From NCBI RefSeq assembly GCF_016100975.1, contig NZ_JACFRN010000001.1, positions 62,001 through 126,000 of the forward strand: 64,000 nt of DNA, written 5' to 3'. The notes below the pieces were generated by a model, which was not told where the DNA came from, did not search any database, and worked only from the letters and a program-made list of their open reading frames with translations. Below, piece after piece: positions 43,490 through 52,868 of this stretch. Both the position numbers and the translations under genes were made by a program. The stretch's first letter is position 1; each line of letters begins with the position of its first letter. The stretch is from Lactobacillus sp. W8174. GTDB taxonomy: Bacteria; Bacillota; Bacilli; Lactobacillales; Lactobacillaceae.

Positions 43490-44308
43490 ATGAAAAAATT
43501 AATTTGCTCAATCTCGCTATTTTTGGGAATGTTCCTTTTATCTGGTTGTGGCAACAGTGTTACTGACCAGTCAGCTTTGAAAAATGTACGCTCGTCTAAT
43601 ACCATTACTTGGGCCGTTGAAGGTGACAAAAAACTTTTTAGTCTAATCGATATTAGAGATGATCAAGAAAAGGGTTTCGATATTGATATGGCCAAAGCTG
43701 TTACCAGAGAAATTTTAGGTCCAAAAGGGCAGGCTCGTTTTACTCTTGCCACTTCACAGTCGAGAATACCTTTATTAAAAAATGGCAACGTTGACGCTGT
43801 AATCGCTACTTTGACAATTACTCCTGAAAGAGCTCAAGTAATTAGTTTTTCTAAACCATATTTTCAGGCCGGTAAATCCTTTCTTGTCCCTAAAGGGTCA
43901 AAGATTAAAAAGCCCAGTGATCTCAATGGCAAAACTGTAATCGGTATTGTTGGCGATAACTCTGTTGAGGCAGTAAAGAAAGTTGCTCCCAGAGCAAAAG
44001 TTGTCGCTATGCAAGATTATGGTCAAGCTGTATCAGCTTTGAAATCGCATCAAGGCGATGCTTTGACTAGTGATAATGGTATTTTATATGGTTTAGCGGC
44101 ACAAAGTCCAGACAGCCTTGAAGTAACTGGAGGAACTTATACTAAAGAACCTTATGGTATTGCGGTCAATAAAAATCAAGAACCTTTTCACAGAGCTATT
44201 AATAGGGCGATTGATAAAATTCAAAAAAGTGGAGAATACAATCGCTTAATTAAAAAGTGGTTCGGTCAAGTTCCTGGTTTTAACTATAAGGAGATGTATA
44301 TAAAATGA
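43490..44308 (+). CDS. amino acid ABC transporter substrate-binding lipoprotein
   Basis: Extracytoplasmic binding protein of SBP family 3, 272 residues. A lipoprotein signal ends in LSGC with Cys20. Conserved stretches follow: GFDIDMAKAV, NGNVDAVIATLTITPER, SFSKPYFQAG and a C-terminal YNRLIKKWFG. It delivers the ligand to the two permeases downstream. Its stop overlaps the next start in ATGA. Confidence 0.92.
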   Translation: MKKLICSISLFLGMFLLSGCGNSVTDQSALKNVRSSNTITWAVEGDKKLFSLIDIRDDQEKGFDIDMAKAVTREILGPKGQARFTLATSQSRIPLLKNGNVDAVIATLTITPERAQVISFSKPYFQAGKSFLVPKGSKIKKPSDLNGKTVIGIVGDNSVEAVKKVAPRAKVVAMQDYGQAVSALKSHQGDALTSDNGILYGLAAQSPDSLEVTGGTYTKEPYGIAVNKNQEPFHRAINRAIDKIQKSGEYNRLIKKWFGQVPGFNYKEMYIK

Positions 44309-44943
44309 TTCGTATCTTCAATAATTTTAGTAGTCAACTATTTTCAGGATTCGGCTGGACTATTTTATCAAGCTTGTTAACATTAGTATTTAGCCTAATT
44401 TTTGGAGTTTTATTAGCTCTTTTAGAGGTTATTCCTAATAAAGCGGCAAATAAAATCGGTAGAATTTACGTTGAGATTTTTCGTAATATCCCACTATTGA
44501 TTATAGTAATGTTCTTTTACTTAATAGTTCCGAAATATTTTGTCAAAATAGACGGCTTTACTGCAGGTACAATCGGCTTGTTCTTGTATACTTCAGCATT
44601 TATTGCTGAAATAATCCGTTCAGGCATTCAGTCTGTTTCACAAGGTCAGATGGAAGGTGCCAGATCTACGGGGATGACTTATAAGCAAGCTATGCGTTAT
44701 GTGATTTTACCTCAGGCTTTTAAAATTGTCATTCCACCATTAGGAAATCAATTTGTCAATTTAATAAAAGATTCGTCTATTTTAGCTTTTGTGGCTGGTT
44801 TTGATTTAATGTACCAGGCTAATGCAATTGCTTCTGTGACTTTTGATACTTTTAACAGTTATTTTGTAATCGGTGTGCTATATTTAATAATTACTATGCC
44901 GTTAAGTTATTATATGCAATATCTAGAAAAGAAAATGGCGTAG
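44305..44943 (+). CDS. amino acid ABC transporter permease 1
   Basis: Membrane subunit of the importer, 212 residues with about five helices and the His/Glu/Gln permease EAA motif (EGARSTGMTYKQAMRYVILPQAF), the cytoplasmic loop that contacts the ATPase. Overlaps the binding-protein gene by four bases. Probably pairs with the next gene as a heterodimer. Confidence 0.92.
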   Translation: MIRIFNNFSSQLFSGFGWTILSSLLTLVFSLIFGVLLALLEVIPNKAANKIGRIYVEIFRNIPLLIIVMFFYLIVPKYFVKIDGFTAGTIGLFLYTSAFIAEIIRSGIQSVSQGQMEGARSTGMTYKQAMRYVILPQAFKIVIPPLGNQFVNLIKDSSILAFVAGFDLMYQANAIASVTFDTFNSYFVIGVLYLIITMPLSYYMQYLEKKMA

Positions 44944-44956
44944 GGAGGCGACTAAA

Positions 44957-45610
44957 ATGCAAACATGGATTAATGCCCTATCATGGTTAAACTTTGGTTT
45001 TCTATTAAAGGGGTTAGCAGTCACATTATTTATTTCAGTTTTTGCAATCGTGTTAAGTTTCATTTTAGGATCGATTCTGGGAATAATTCGCTATGCAAAA
45101 ATTAAATTTATTTCGGCAATTGTTGGTTTCATTATTGACATTGTGAGAAACTTACCTTTATTATTGATTATCTTCTTTACCTATTTTGGTTTACCAAATA
45201 TTGGTTTGAGACCAGGAGCAATTTTGTCGGCGATTATTGCAATGACAATCTTTGAATCCAGTATGATCGCTGAAATTGTGCGCTCAGGTATTCAGTCAGT
45301 TGCTGTGGGTCAAATTGAAGGTGCCAGATCCACAGGAATGACATTCGTGCAGGCATTATGGCATGTTGTTTTGCCGCAGGCATATCGTCATATGATTCCT
45401 ACTATTATTGGACAGTTTGTATCCTTAATTAAGGACACATCTTTAGCTACTATCATTGTTGTACCTGAACTAATGCAACACGCACAGGTTATTTATGGTC
45501 AAAATGCCAATTATATCGTCCCAATGTTTGCGGCCTTAACACTTTTGTACTTTATTGTTTGCTTTACTTTATCAGCTATTGGTAATAGGCTTAATAAACA
45601 TTTAGCATAA
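44957..45610 (+). CDS. amino acid ABC transporter permease 2
   Basis: Second membrane subunit, 217 residues, five to six helices, with an EAA loop (EGARSTGMTFVQALWHVVLPQAY) very similar to that of permease 1, so the two arose by duplication. AGGGAGG precedes the ATG. It ends the operon; the infC promoter starts 25 bases later. Confidence 0.92.
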   Translation: MQTWINALSWLNFGFLLKGLAVTLFISVFAIVLSFILGSILGIIRYAKIKFISAIVGFIIDIVRNLPLLLIIFFTYFGLPNIGLRPGAILSAIIAMTIFESSMIAEIVRSGIQSVAVGQIEGARSTGMTFVQALWHVVLPQAYRHMIPTIIGQFVSLIKDTSLATIIVVPELMQHAQVIYGQNANYIVPMFAALTLLYFIVCFTLSAIGNRLNKHLA

Positions 45611-45635
45611 ATCAAAGTATTAAAAACTCATCTTA

Positions 45636-45664
45636 TTGACACATTTGCAAAAGACGAGTATAAT
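45636..45664 (+). promoter_or_regulatory. infC operon promoter
   Basis: Perfect TTGACA (45636-45641), 17-base spacer and perfect TATAAT (45659-45664), the strongest promoter in the window. Confidence 0.9.
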
Positions 45665-45671
45665 TACGAAA

Positions 45672-45778
45672 GTTGAGAACAAGAAGAAGCTTCCCGCTTC
45701 TCGCCTAAGTTAAGTTAACCTCTAGGCTGATCGATATTTTCTGTTGATTAAGGGCGGGTAAAGTTTACCCGTCTTTTT
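45672..45778 (+). promoter_or_regulatory. L20-type leader with terminator (autoregulation of infC-rpmI-rplT)
   Basis: The leader between promoter and infC contains paired segments (GAAGCTTCCCGCTTC near 45685-45700) and ends in a terminator: GGCGGGTAAA (45753-45762) with TTTACCCGTC (45764-45773) and T-run 45774-45778. This is the position and layout of the L20 leader of Firmicutes, where excess ribosomal protein L20 causes premature termination. The terminator is seen; L20 binding is by analogy. Confidence 0.75.
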
Positions 45779-45808
45779 CTTGTCCTCAGATTAACACGGA
45801 GGTGAAGA

Positions 45809-46336
45809 ATTATTCCAAGGAATTTGATATTGAACGATCAAATTCGCGCTCGCGAAGTTCGTTTAATTAATGAAGATGGTGAACAAGTTGGTGTTGTTAC
45901 TAAAACTGAGGCTTTACGCCAAGCAAGTGTTGCAAATTTAGATTTAGTTCTAATTTCGCCTAATGCCAAGCCACCTGTTGCTCGTATCATGGACTATGGT
46001 AAATACCGTTTTCAGCAACAAAAGAAAGTTAAAGAATCTCGGAAAAAGTCTAAGACGGTTAGTGTAAAAGAAATTCGCCTAAGTCCAACGATTGAGGGTA
46101 ACGATTTTAACACTAAGTTAAAACATGCGCGTAAGTTTATCACCAAGGAAGGTGCTAAGGTCCGCGTTTCGATCAGATTCAGAGGTCGAGCAATCACTCA
46201 TAAGGAACTAGGTCGTGAAGTGTTGGAAAAAATGGCTGAAGCCACATCAGATATTGCTACTGTAATTAGCAAACCCAAGATGGAAGGCCGTTCAATGTTC
46301 TTAATGCTCGCTCCGAAGAGTGACAAAAATAATTAG
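45809..46336 (+). CDS. infC: translation initiation factor IF-3
   Basis: Binds the 30S subunit and checks start codons. About 175 residues: an N-terminal domain ([13 protein letters not shown], then [11 protein letters not shown]), a lysine-rich linker, and a C-terminal domain ([17 protein letters not shown]). No ATG, GTG or well-spaced TTG fits. The strong GGAGGTGA box (45798-45805) points to ATT at 45809 (or the next codon, ATT 45812), in frame and giving M-(I)-PRNLILND. A non-canonical AUU/AUA start on infC is conserved because IF3 itself discriminates against it, giving autoregulation. A downstream TTG at 45824 is too far from the box. Confidence 0.95.
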   Translation: MIPRNLILNDQIRAREVRLINEDGEQVGVVTKTEALRQASVANLDLVLISPNAKPPVARIMDYGKYRFQQQKKVKESRKKSKTVSVKEIRLSPTIEGNDFNTKLKHARKFITKEGAKVRVSIRFRGRAITHKELGREVLEKMAEATSDIATVISKPKMEGRSMFLMLAPKSDKNN

Positions 46337-46358
46337 TTAATTTGGAGGAATTAGAAAA

Positions 46359-46559
46359 ATGCCAAAAATGAAAACCCACCGCGCTTCTGCTAAGCGTTTT
46401 AAGAGAACTGCTTCTGGTCAATTAAAGCGTCATCACGCTTTTACCGGCCACCGTTTCCACGGCAAGACTAAGAAACAACGTCGTCATTTGAGAAAGGCTG
46501 CAATGGTTTCACGCAGCGACTTGAAGCGCATCAAACAGATGCTCTCTCAAATGCGTTAA
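46359..46559 (+). CDS. rpmI: 50S ribosomal protein L35
   Basis: A 66-residue basic ribosomal protein beginning [16 protein letters not shown], full family length. GGAGG precedes the ATG. Lies between infC and rplT in the conserved operon. Confidence 0.98.
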   Translation: MPKMKTHRASAKRFKRTASGQLKRHHAFTGHRFHGKTKKQRRHLRKAAMVSRSDLKRIKQMLSQMR

Positions 46560-46594
46560 TCAATACATAAAACGATATTTAGGAGGAATTTTAG

Positions 46595-46951
46595 ATGCCA
46601 AGAGTTAAGGGTGGAACAGTTACACGTAAACGTCGTAAAAAGATTATGAAGCTTGCCAAGGGGTACCGTGGCGCAAAGCATATGCAATTTAAGGCTGCAA
46701 GTACACAGTTATTTGTATCTTACAGATATGCATTTCGTGACAGAAGAAGACGCAAGAGCGACTTCAGAAAGTTATGGATTGCCAGAATCAATGCTGCAGC
46801 AAGACAAAATGATATTTCATATTCTAAGTTAATGCACGGCTTGAAATTAGCTGGTGTTGATATTAACCGTAAGATGTTAGCTGATATTGCTTATAACGAT
46901 TCAAAGACCTTTGCAAAATTAGCAGAAACTGCTAAAAAGGCTTTAAATTAA
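46595..46951 (+). CDS. rplT: 50S ribosomal protein L20
   Basis: A 118-residue basic protein with the L20 start [15 protein letters not shown] and the C-terminal [17 protein letters not shown]. Needed early in 50S assembly; in Firmicutes it also represses its own operon through the leader. AGGAGG precedes the ATG. Terminator follows. Confidence 0.98.
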   Translation: MPRVKGGTVTRKRRKKIMKLAKGYRGAKHMQFKAASTQLFVSYRYAFRDRRRRKSDFRKLWIARINAAARQNDISYSKLMHGLKLAGVDINRKMLADIAYNDSKTFAKLAETAKKALN

Positions 46952-46957
46952 CCAAAA

Positions 46958-46982
46958 ATGGCGCTTATGGCGCCGTTTTTTT
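46958..46982 (+). terminator. intrinsic terminator after rplT
   Basis: GGCGC (46960-46964) pairs with GCGCC (46970-46974), extended by A/T and one G-U pair, then seven T. Confidence 0.85.
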
Positions 46983-47057
46983 ATGTCGAAATTTAGCACT
47001 TGCAGTAGATAATTTGGTATATTAAACTAGTGCAATGATAGATAAGAAGGAAATTGA

Positions 47058-47582
47058 ATGTTATTCAGACCACACTATACAATTGACACGATTTATCATT
47101 TAGATATTAAAGTGCTAACGCAAATAGGTATCAAAGCTGTATTTTCAGATCTAGACAATACTCTTTTAGCTTGGAATGAATTTGAAACTGCTGCAAAAAT
47201 GAATAATCTCAATAAAAAACTAGCTCAAGCTAATATTAAATTAGTCGTGATTTCTAATAACAATGCGGAAAGAGTGGGCAAAGTTTTAAATCCTTATCAC
47301 ATTGACTTTGTAGCCAAATCGAAAAAGCCGTTGCCCTTTGCCATAACTAAAAAGAGAAAGAGCATGGGGTTAAAAAAAGACCAGGTTATGATGGTTGGTG
47401 ATCAGCTAATTACAGATATACAGGCAGGAAATTTGGCTGGTGTAGAATCCGTACTAGTAAAACCGCTTATTCAAACTGATAAGTGGAATACGCGTATTAA
47501 TCGTTTTTTTGAGAAAATTATTTTTTTCTTTTTAAACCTTTCACACCCGGTTACATTTAAGGAGACATTAAAAAATGGATGA
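47058..47582 (+). CDS. yqeG: YqeG family HAD IIIA-type phosphatase
   Basis: A 174-residue HAD phosphatase with the nucleophile motif SDLDNTLLAWN (Asp31, Asp33), a Ser/Thr motif II at VVISNN and motif IV GDQLITDIQAG. Substrate unknown; related to phosphatidylglycerophosphatases in some lineages. It heads an operon and overlaps yqeH by eight bases. An extended -10 (TGGTATATT, 47015-47023) may drive it. Confidence 0.9.
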   Translation: MLFRPHYTIDTIYHLDIKVLTQIGIKAVFSDLDNTLLAWNEFETAAKMNNLNKKLAQANIKLVVISNNNAERVGKVLNPYHIDFVAKSKKPLPFAITKKRKSMGLKKDQVMMVGDQLITDIQAGNLAGVESVLVKPLIQTDKWNTRINRFFEKIIFFFLNLSHPVTFKETLKNG

Positions 47583-48690
47583 CCAAATTATTTGTATTGG
47601 TTGCGGGGCAGTTCTTCAAGCTGATAATGCAGAAGAAGCAGGTTATTTGCCTGCCTCTCGTTTAAAACAGGCGCAAGAGAGTGGAGCTGACGGCAACGAT
47701 ATCTATTGTCAACGTTGTTTTCGTTTACGCCATTATAATGAAATCATGCCAGTCAAGGCTGACAATGATGATTTTTTAAAATTATTAAACTCCTTGTCAG
47801 AGAAGAAAGCCTTAATTGTAAATGTTGTAGACTTATTTGATTTCACTAACTCCTTGCTTTCTGCAATTAAACGCTTTATTGGAAAGAATGATTTTATTCT
47901 TGTTGGCAATAAATTTGATCTTTTCCCGCAAAATTCGCGTCAAAGCAAAATAAAGGATTGGATGCGACAAGAAGCCAATCGTATTGGTTTACATCCTAAA
48001 AAAATATTTCTGGTAAGTGCAAAACGCAAGACAAATTTGCCAGAACTGATAGCGTATTTAGATCAAAACTCACATGATCAAGATGTTTATTTTGTAGGAA
48101 CAACTAATGTAGGTAAATCCACTCTTCTTAATGCAATTATTGACCAGATGGGTGAAATTCAGAACTTGATTACCACTTCCCGTTTTCCGGGAACAACACT
48201 TGATAAAATTGAAATACCTCTGGCAAATGGTCATTTCTTAGTTGACACACCAGGTATAATAACGGAAAATCAACTGGCCACGCGTTTGAGTGCTCAGGAA
48301 TTGAGCCTGATTTCACCACAAAAGCAGCTTAAACCCGTAACTTTTCAGCTTAATCCAGGTAACACATTATTTTTAGCTGGATTAGGCAGAGTAGACTTTT
48401 TAAAAGGGGAAAAAGCAAGTTTTACTGTTTATGCAGCACGGGGATTATATATTCACAGGACTAAAACGGAAAATGCTGATAGTTTCTATGCAAAACACCT
48501 TGGCGAATTACTTAATCCGCCATCACAAAATGCTGAGTTGCCGCCTTTAAAAGGACAGGAATATCATACTAAAGAAAAAAGTGATTTGCTCTTTGGTGGA
48601 ATAGGTTTTGTTACCATTCCCGCAAATTGTTTGGTTAGAATATATACACCAGATAAAATTGGTTTAGGTATTAGACGTGCATTAATTTAG
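47575..48690 (+). CDS. yqeH: ribosome biogenesis GTPase YqeH
   Basis: A circularly permuted GTPase of 371 residues needed for 30S maturation. An N-terminal four-cysteine zinc finger (CIGCG...CQRC) comes first, then G4 (GNKFDLF), G5 (SAKRK), G1 (GTTNVGKST, about 181-189) and G3 (DTPG). The C-terminal RNA-binding region follows. Next in most relatives is the small RNA-binding gene yhbY, which is missing here: nadD starts eight bases after the stop. Confidence 0.95.
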   Translation: MDDQIICIGCGAVLQADNAEEAGYLPASRLKQAQESGADGNDIYCQRCFRLRHYNEIMPVKADNDDFLKLLNSLSEKKALIVNVVDLFDFTNSLLSAIKRFIGKNDFILVGNKFDLFPQNSRQSKIKDWMRQEANRIGLHPKKIFLVSAKRKTNLPELIAYLDQNSHDQDVYFVGTTNVGKSTLLNAIIDQMGEIQNLITTSRFPGTTLDKIEIPLANGHFLVDTPGIITENQLATRLSAQELSLISPQKQLKPVTFQLNPGNTLFLAGLGRVDFLKGEKASFTVYAARGLYIHRTKTENADSFYAKHLGELLNPPSQNAELPPLKGQEYHTKEKSDLLFGGIGFVTIPANCLVRIYTPDKIGLGIRRALI

Positions 48691-48698
48691 AGGATATA

Positions 48699-49340
48699 AT
48701 GATTGCTATTGCTAAGAATTATCAAAAGACGCCAACTGTTGAAGTAGCCGAGGAAAAAATAGAGCCTAAAAAAGGCCGTCAAATCGGTATTTTTGGTGGA
48801 ACATTTAATCCAATTCATTTAGGTCATTTAATAGTAGCGGAACAAGTATTGACTAAACTCCATCTTGATGAAGTTTGGTTTATTCCGACCAATGTTCCTC
48901 CTTTAAAGGATCAGCCAGTAGTTTCTGCCCAAGATCGTGCAAATATGCTTGAGTTGGGTACCCAAGATAACCCCCGGTTTCAAGTAAAATTATTTGAATT
49001 ATATCGTGGAGGAGTTTCATATACAGTTGATACCTTAAGATATTTGCGTGAATCTCAACCCGAAAATCATTATTACTTGATTATGGGCAGCGATCAAGTT
49101 AATAATTTAGGTGAATGGAAAGAGCCTACTAAATTGGCTCAACTGGCAACTCTTGTTGGAGTTCAAAGAGCCGGATACCCCCAAAAAGCCAAATTGCCAA
49201 TGATTTGGGTTGATGTTCCTGCCATTGCAATTAGTTCCAGCCTTGTGAGACAAACTATTGCAATTGGGGGCTCAATCAGATATTTAGTACCTGATACAGT
49301 GAGAAATTATATTCAGAAAAAAGGCTTATATCATGAATGA
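48699..49340 (+). CDS. nadD: nicotinate-nucleotide adenylyltransferase
   Basis: Makes deamido-NAD from nicotinate mononucleotide and ATP. The 213 residues have the nucleotidyltransferase motif GIFGGTFNPIHLGH from residue 29 and ISSSLVRQ near the C terminus. About 28 residues precede the usual start; the ATG at 48699 has a GAGG box and no internal ATG is near the motif, so the extension is probably real, as I recall from other lactobacilli. Overlaps yqeK by eight bases. Confidence 0.94.
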   Translation: MIAIAKNYQKTPTVEVAEEKIEPKKGRQIGIFGGTFNPIHLGHLIVAEQVLTKLHLDEVWFIPTNVPPLKDQPVVSAQDRANMLELGTQDNPRFQVKLFELYRGGVSYTVDTLRYLRESQPENHYYLIMGSDQVNNLGEWKEPTKLAQLATLVGVQRAGYPQKAKLPMIWVDVPAIAISSSLVRQTIAIGGSIRYLVPDTVRNYIQKKGLYHE

Positions 49341-49929
49341 TTTATTTTTCAAAAAGACTTATTCAACTTTATCTAGTGCTGAAATTGTGGCTAAGGAAAA
49401 AAGTAATATGACTGAAGACCGTTTCAAGCATTGTATTGGGGTTAGCAAAACTGCTCAAAAATTAGCCGAGCTAAACCAATATGATATAGATAAAGCCGCA
49501 TTAGCCGGATTTATACATGATTATGCAAAACAAGTTTCAGTTGAGGAATATCGTGAAGTTATTAAAACCAAGGGTTTTGATCAAGATCTGTTAAATTGGA
49601 ATCGCAGCATTTGGCATGGTATTGTGGGTACATATTTTATCCAGAGAGATCTGAAAATTACTGATTCAGAAATTTTAACGGCAGTACGCAGGCATACAAC
49701 AGCAGACGTTGAAATGACGACTTTAGATAAAATTGTATTCATGGCTGATTACATTGAACCCGGCAGGTCGTTTCCAGGAGTTGAAGAAGCGCGTAAAATA
49801 ACTTATGCTAATCTTGATGAGGGAGTCGGCTATCAATTAGCACATACTCTTGAATTTTTAATTGAGAAAAGAAATAAAATTTATCCACGTACTTTAGACG
49901 CTTATAATGTTTGGGGTATTAAAGAATAA
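49333..49929 (+). CDS. yqeK: YqeK family HD-domain hydrolase (predicted symmetrical Ap4A hydrolase)
   Basis: A 198-residue HD phosphohydrolase with His in FKHCIGVSKTA, the HD pair in GFIHDYAKQ, and further His in RRHTTAD, followed by KIVFMADYIEPGR. Characterised YqeK proteins of Gram-positives split diadenosine tetraphosphate into two ADP. Lies between nadD and rsfS as in Bacillus. Confidence 0.93.
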   Translation: MNDLFFKKTYSTLSSAEIVAKEKSNMTEDRFKHCIGVSKTAQKLAELNQYDIDKAALAGFIHDYAKQVSVEEYREVIKTKGFDQDLLNWNRSIWHGIVGTYFIQRDLKITDSEILTAVRRHTTADVEMTTLDKIVFMADYIEPGRSFPGVEEARKITYANLDEGVGYQLAHTLEFLIEKRNKIYPRTLDAYNVWGIKE

Positions 49930-49938
49930 GGAGAAAAA

Positions 49939-50286
49939 TTGACTAGTAAAGAAATTTTGGCTTTTACTCTAAAGGCAATTAGTGATCGTCATGGAGAAGA
50001 TACTGCAGCTTACGATATGCAAGGTCACAGTATTTTAGCTGATTATTATGTTGTGACCAGTGCTGGTTCAAACAGACAATTACATGCGATAGCTAATGCT
50101 ATCATTGATGAAGCTCACAAGGTTAATTATTATGATTATCGCGTTGAGGGCACGAGTGAATCAAATTGGCTTTTGCTCGATTTAGGCGATGTTGTTGTAA
50201 ATGTTTTTACTGAAGATGCACGTGATTTTTACAATGTTGAAAAACTGTGGGTTAACGGTAAAAAATTAGAATTAAAGGAAGATTAG
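49939..50286 (+). CDS. rsfS: ribosome silencing factor RsfS
   Basis: Binds L14 on the 50S subunit and blocks subunit joining in starvation. The 115 residues show the family core DYYVVTSAGSNRQLHAIA and VNVFTEDARDFYNVEKLW. Translation starts at TTG 49939, five bases after AAGGAG. Confidence 0.95.
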   Translation: MTSKEILAFTLKAISDRHGEDTAAYDMQGHSILADYYVVTSAGSNRQLHAIANAIIDEAHKVNYYDYRVEGTSESNWLLLDLGDVVVNVFTEDARDFYNVEKLWVNGKKLELKED

Positions 50287-50292
50287 CTAACA

Positions 50293-51447
50293 ATGAGTGT
50301 AGTAGGGATCATAGCGGAATACAATCCCTTCCATAGTGGGCATGAATTTTTAATGAATCAGGCTCGATACATTGCTGGCAGTAAAGACCCAATCATCGTT
50401 GTCATGTCAGGCAATTATGTTCAACGTGGGGAAATGGCAATTATGGATAAGTGGTCTCGCACGCAAGCAGCGCTTGAAAGTGGAGCTGATTTAGTATTTG
50501 AACTGCCATTTTCCACTTCGGTTGAACCAGCTGATTTGTTTGCACTTGGCAGTATAGATCAATTGGTCAAAGTTGGCGTTACTGACTTAATTTTTGGTGT
50601 TGAAGATGCTACACAAAATTATGCTTATTTAGGTAGTAAGATTGCTGAAATCCCACAAAGTCATATGGACTTTAATGATTACAGTCAAACTTATTCAACC
50701 CAATATAACCAAATGGTAGCAAGAGAAGTTGGTCATGAAGTTAGTGAGCCCAATGCGATTCTTGCTTTGGCTTATGCTGTTGCTAATCATAATCTGGGAA
50801 CTCCCTTAGTTTTGCATCCAGTTAATCGGATTGGTGCCGGACATGACGATGTTTTGCAGAGCAACAAAGTTGTTCAAAGTGCCAGTGCAATTCGCAATAT
50901 GATTCTCCATAATGAGACTAATTATACTTTAGAGCAATGGCTGCCTAAAAAAGAGGTACAGCTTTTATTCCAACAGAAAAATTATCCAAATTGGAATCTG
51001 CTGTTTCCCTTTTTGAAGTATAGGTTGGAATCTTCTTCAGTTTCAGAATTGAGAAGAATATACCAAATGAGTGAAGGTCTGGAGTATAAAATGAAACATG
51101 AAATTCATGCAGCACAAACCTTTACGGAATTTTTGCGAAGAGTTAAGTCAAAGCGTTATACATATTCGCGCTTGCGCCGTCTTAGCCTTTATACCCTTTT
51201 AAATGTAACTCAGGAAGACATGATTGATAGCTTTAACTATGAATCGCTTCTACTTCTAGGCTACAGCAAACTCGGGAGAAAATATCTTAAAGAAATCAGG
51301 AAAAAAACATCTGCGAATATTATTTCGAAGGTTGATCAAAAAAATACTAAAAATGGTTCAATGAAATTACAATTACGGGTTGATCGCTTTTTTGAGCAAC
51401 TTATGGCAGTTGATCAAAACTTTGGTCAACGTCCGCTGGAGGTCTAA
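50293..51447 (+). CDS. tmcAL: tRNA(Met) cytidine acetate ligase TmcAL (YlbM)
   Basis: Acetylates the wobble cytidine of elongator tRNA-Met using acetate and ATP in Bacillus. The 384 residues begin with the nucleotidyltransferase motif [15 protein letters not shown], followed by [12 protein letters not shown] and a C-terminal helical domain with [11 protein letters not shown]. In the ribosome/tRNA operon, six bases after rsfS and directly abutting the YceD gene. Confidence 0.92.
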   Translation: MSVVGIIAEYNPFHSGHEFLMNQARYIAGSKDPIIVVMSGNYVQRGEMAIMDKWSRTQAALESGADLVFELPFSTSVEPADLFALGSIDQLVKVGVTDLIFGVEDATQNYAYLGSKIAEIPQSHMDFNDYSQTYSTQYNQMVAREVGHEVSEPNAILALAYAVANHNLGTPLVLHPVNRIGAGHDDVLQSNKVVQSASAIRNMILHNETNYTLEQWLPKKEVQLLFQQKNYPNWNLLFPFLKYRLESSSVSELRRIYQMSEGLEYKMKHEIHAAQTFTEFLRRVKSKRYTYSRLRRLSLYTLLNVTQEDMIDSFNYESLLLLGYSKLGRKYLKEIRKKTSANIISKVDQKNTKNGSMKLQLRVDRFFEQLMAVDQNFGQRPLEV

Positions 51448-52002
51448 ATGTTAACTTTAAATTTTATTCAAATAAAAAATAGTAATGAACCTCTGACCCA
51501 TATTGAATGCGAGCTTGAATTAACAGAGGAATTTATCAAGCGAAGTCATGGCTTAGTTTATCGAGTTGATAATGTGACCGTTTCAGGTGATGCATTTTAC
51601 AATCAACCATATGTTACAGGAGACTTTCAAGTCCAAGCCAATCTGATTGTTCCTTCTAGCCGTAGTTTGAATCCTGTTGAATATACAGAAAATTTTCGCT
51701 TTAGTGAGAATTATACGGATGTAGATGTGGCTAAAGAAGAAATTGCTGAAAGTGACATCCCAATCGTAAAAGTAAAAAACGAAGTTATTAACTTGCAAAA
51801 AGCAATTGAAGACAATATTTTACTGAATATTCCAACTACAATTTTGACTGCAGAAGAAAGAGAACAAAATATTTATCCTGAAGGGAAAGGTTGGGCTGTG
51901 ATTTCAGAAGACGAGTTTGATAAGAAAGAAAAGGAGCAAATAAACCCTGCCTTTGCTAAATTAAAAGATTTATTTAAAGAAAATAATGAGAACCACAATT
52001 AG
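51448..52002 (+). CDS. YceD family protein (DUF177)
   Basis: A 184-residue acidic protein of the YceD family, with the conserved DLQKAIEDN-like stretch here as VINLQKAIEDNILLNIPTT. In most bacteria yceD is followed by rpmF (L32) and takes part in 23S rRNA handling; here rpmF is absent downstream and the operon ends at a terminator. Confidence 0.9.
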   Translation: MLTLNFIQIKNSNEPLTHIECELELTEEFIKRSHGLVYRVDNVTVSGDAFYNQPYVTGDFQVQANLIVPSSRSLNPVEYTENFRFSENYTDVDVAKEEIAESDIPIVKVKNEVINLQKAIEDNILLNIPTTILTAEEREQNIYPEGKGWAVISEDEFDKKEKEQINPAFAKLKDLFKENNENHN

Positions 52003-52031
52003 TTAAATAAGAATAATTAAATATAATTAGA

Positions 52032-52059
52032 AATCAGTATTGTTGAAATGCTGGTTTTT
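52032..52059 (+). terminator. intrinsic terminator after the YceD gene
   Basis: CAGTATT pairs with AATGCTG (one G-U pair) around a short loop, followed by five T. Confidence 0.65.
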
Positions 52060-52154
52060 AATCTTGTTTTAAAAGCATTTTTAAAGTATGCTTTACTTGT
52101 TGACAAGAATTAAATTAAATTAATCAAAATTAAGTTTTAAAAGGATGACGAAAA

Positions 52155-52868
52155 ATGGCAAGAATATTAATTGTTGAAGATGAAAAAAATTTGGCGCGTT
52201 TTGTGGAATTGGAATTAAAACATGAAAAATATGATACCGTGGTTGAAAGTAATGGTCGCAAGGCCTTGGATTTGGCTTTAAAAGAAGACTTTGATGCGAT
52301 TCTGCTAGATCTTATGCTTCCTGATCTTAACGGTTTAGAAATTGCCCGTCGAGTTCGTCAAGTTAAGAGCACACCAATCATTATGATGACTGCACGCGAT
52401 TCTGTTATTGACCGTGTTTCTGGTCTTGATCATGGTGCCGATGATTATATTGTTAAGCCATTTGCAATTGAAGAACTTTTAGCTCGCTTACGTGCAGTTT
52501 TACGTCGTGTCAAGATTGAAAAAGATGCTTCAGACGATTCAGTCGAGAAGAAAGTGGTTAAATTTAAAGACCTTACTATTGAAACTGCTAACAGAATTGT
52601 TCGTCGTGGCGATGGTAAAGCCGTTGATTTAACTAAGCGTGAATATAACTTGCTCATGACCTTGATTAAGAATAAGAATAACGTTGTTAGCCGTGATCAG
52701 TTGCTCGCAAAAATTTGGGGACCGGGCTCAAATATCGAAACTAACGTTGTCGAAGTTTATGTACGTTATTTACGCAATAAAATTGACATTCCTGGCAAAC
52801 AATCATATATCAAGACGGTTCGTGGAACTGGATACATGGTAAGAGATGAGGATGATGAAAAGAAGTAA
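52155..52868 (+). CDS. OmpR/PhoB-family response regulator
   Basis: A 237-residue two-component regulator. The receiver domain (about 1-118) has the acidic pair Glu8/Asp9, phosphoacceptor Asp52 in LLDLMLPDLNG, Thr in MMTARD and Lys in IVKPF. The winged-helix DNA-binding domain (about 138-232) ends KTVRGTGYMVRD. Resembles ArlR and the paired regulator next to yceD in other lactobacilli. Target genes are not visible here. A perfect TTGACA at 52100-52105 may be its -35. The histidine kinase gene overlaps its end. Confidence 0.93.
   Translation: MARILIVEDEKNLARFVELELKHEKYDTVVESNGRKALDLALKEDFDAILLDLMLPDLNGLEIARRVRQVKSTPIIMMTARDSVIDRVSGLDHGADDYIVKPFAIEELLARLRAVLRRVKIEKDASDDSVEKKVVKFKDLTIETANRIVRRGDGKAVDLTKREYNLLMTLIKNKNNVVSRDQLLAKIWGPGSNIETNVVEVYVRYLRNKIDIPGKQSYIKTVRGTGYMVRDEDDEKK

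Noticed and set aside
45824..45826. TTG as start of infC
   Set aside because: It is 19 bases from the strong GGAGGTGA box, whereas ATT codons at 45809/45812 are correctly spaced and in frame.
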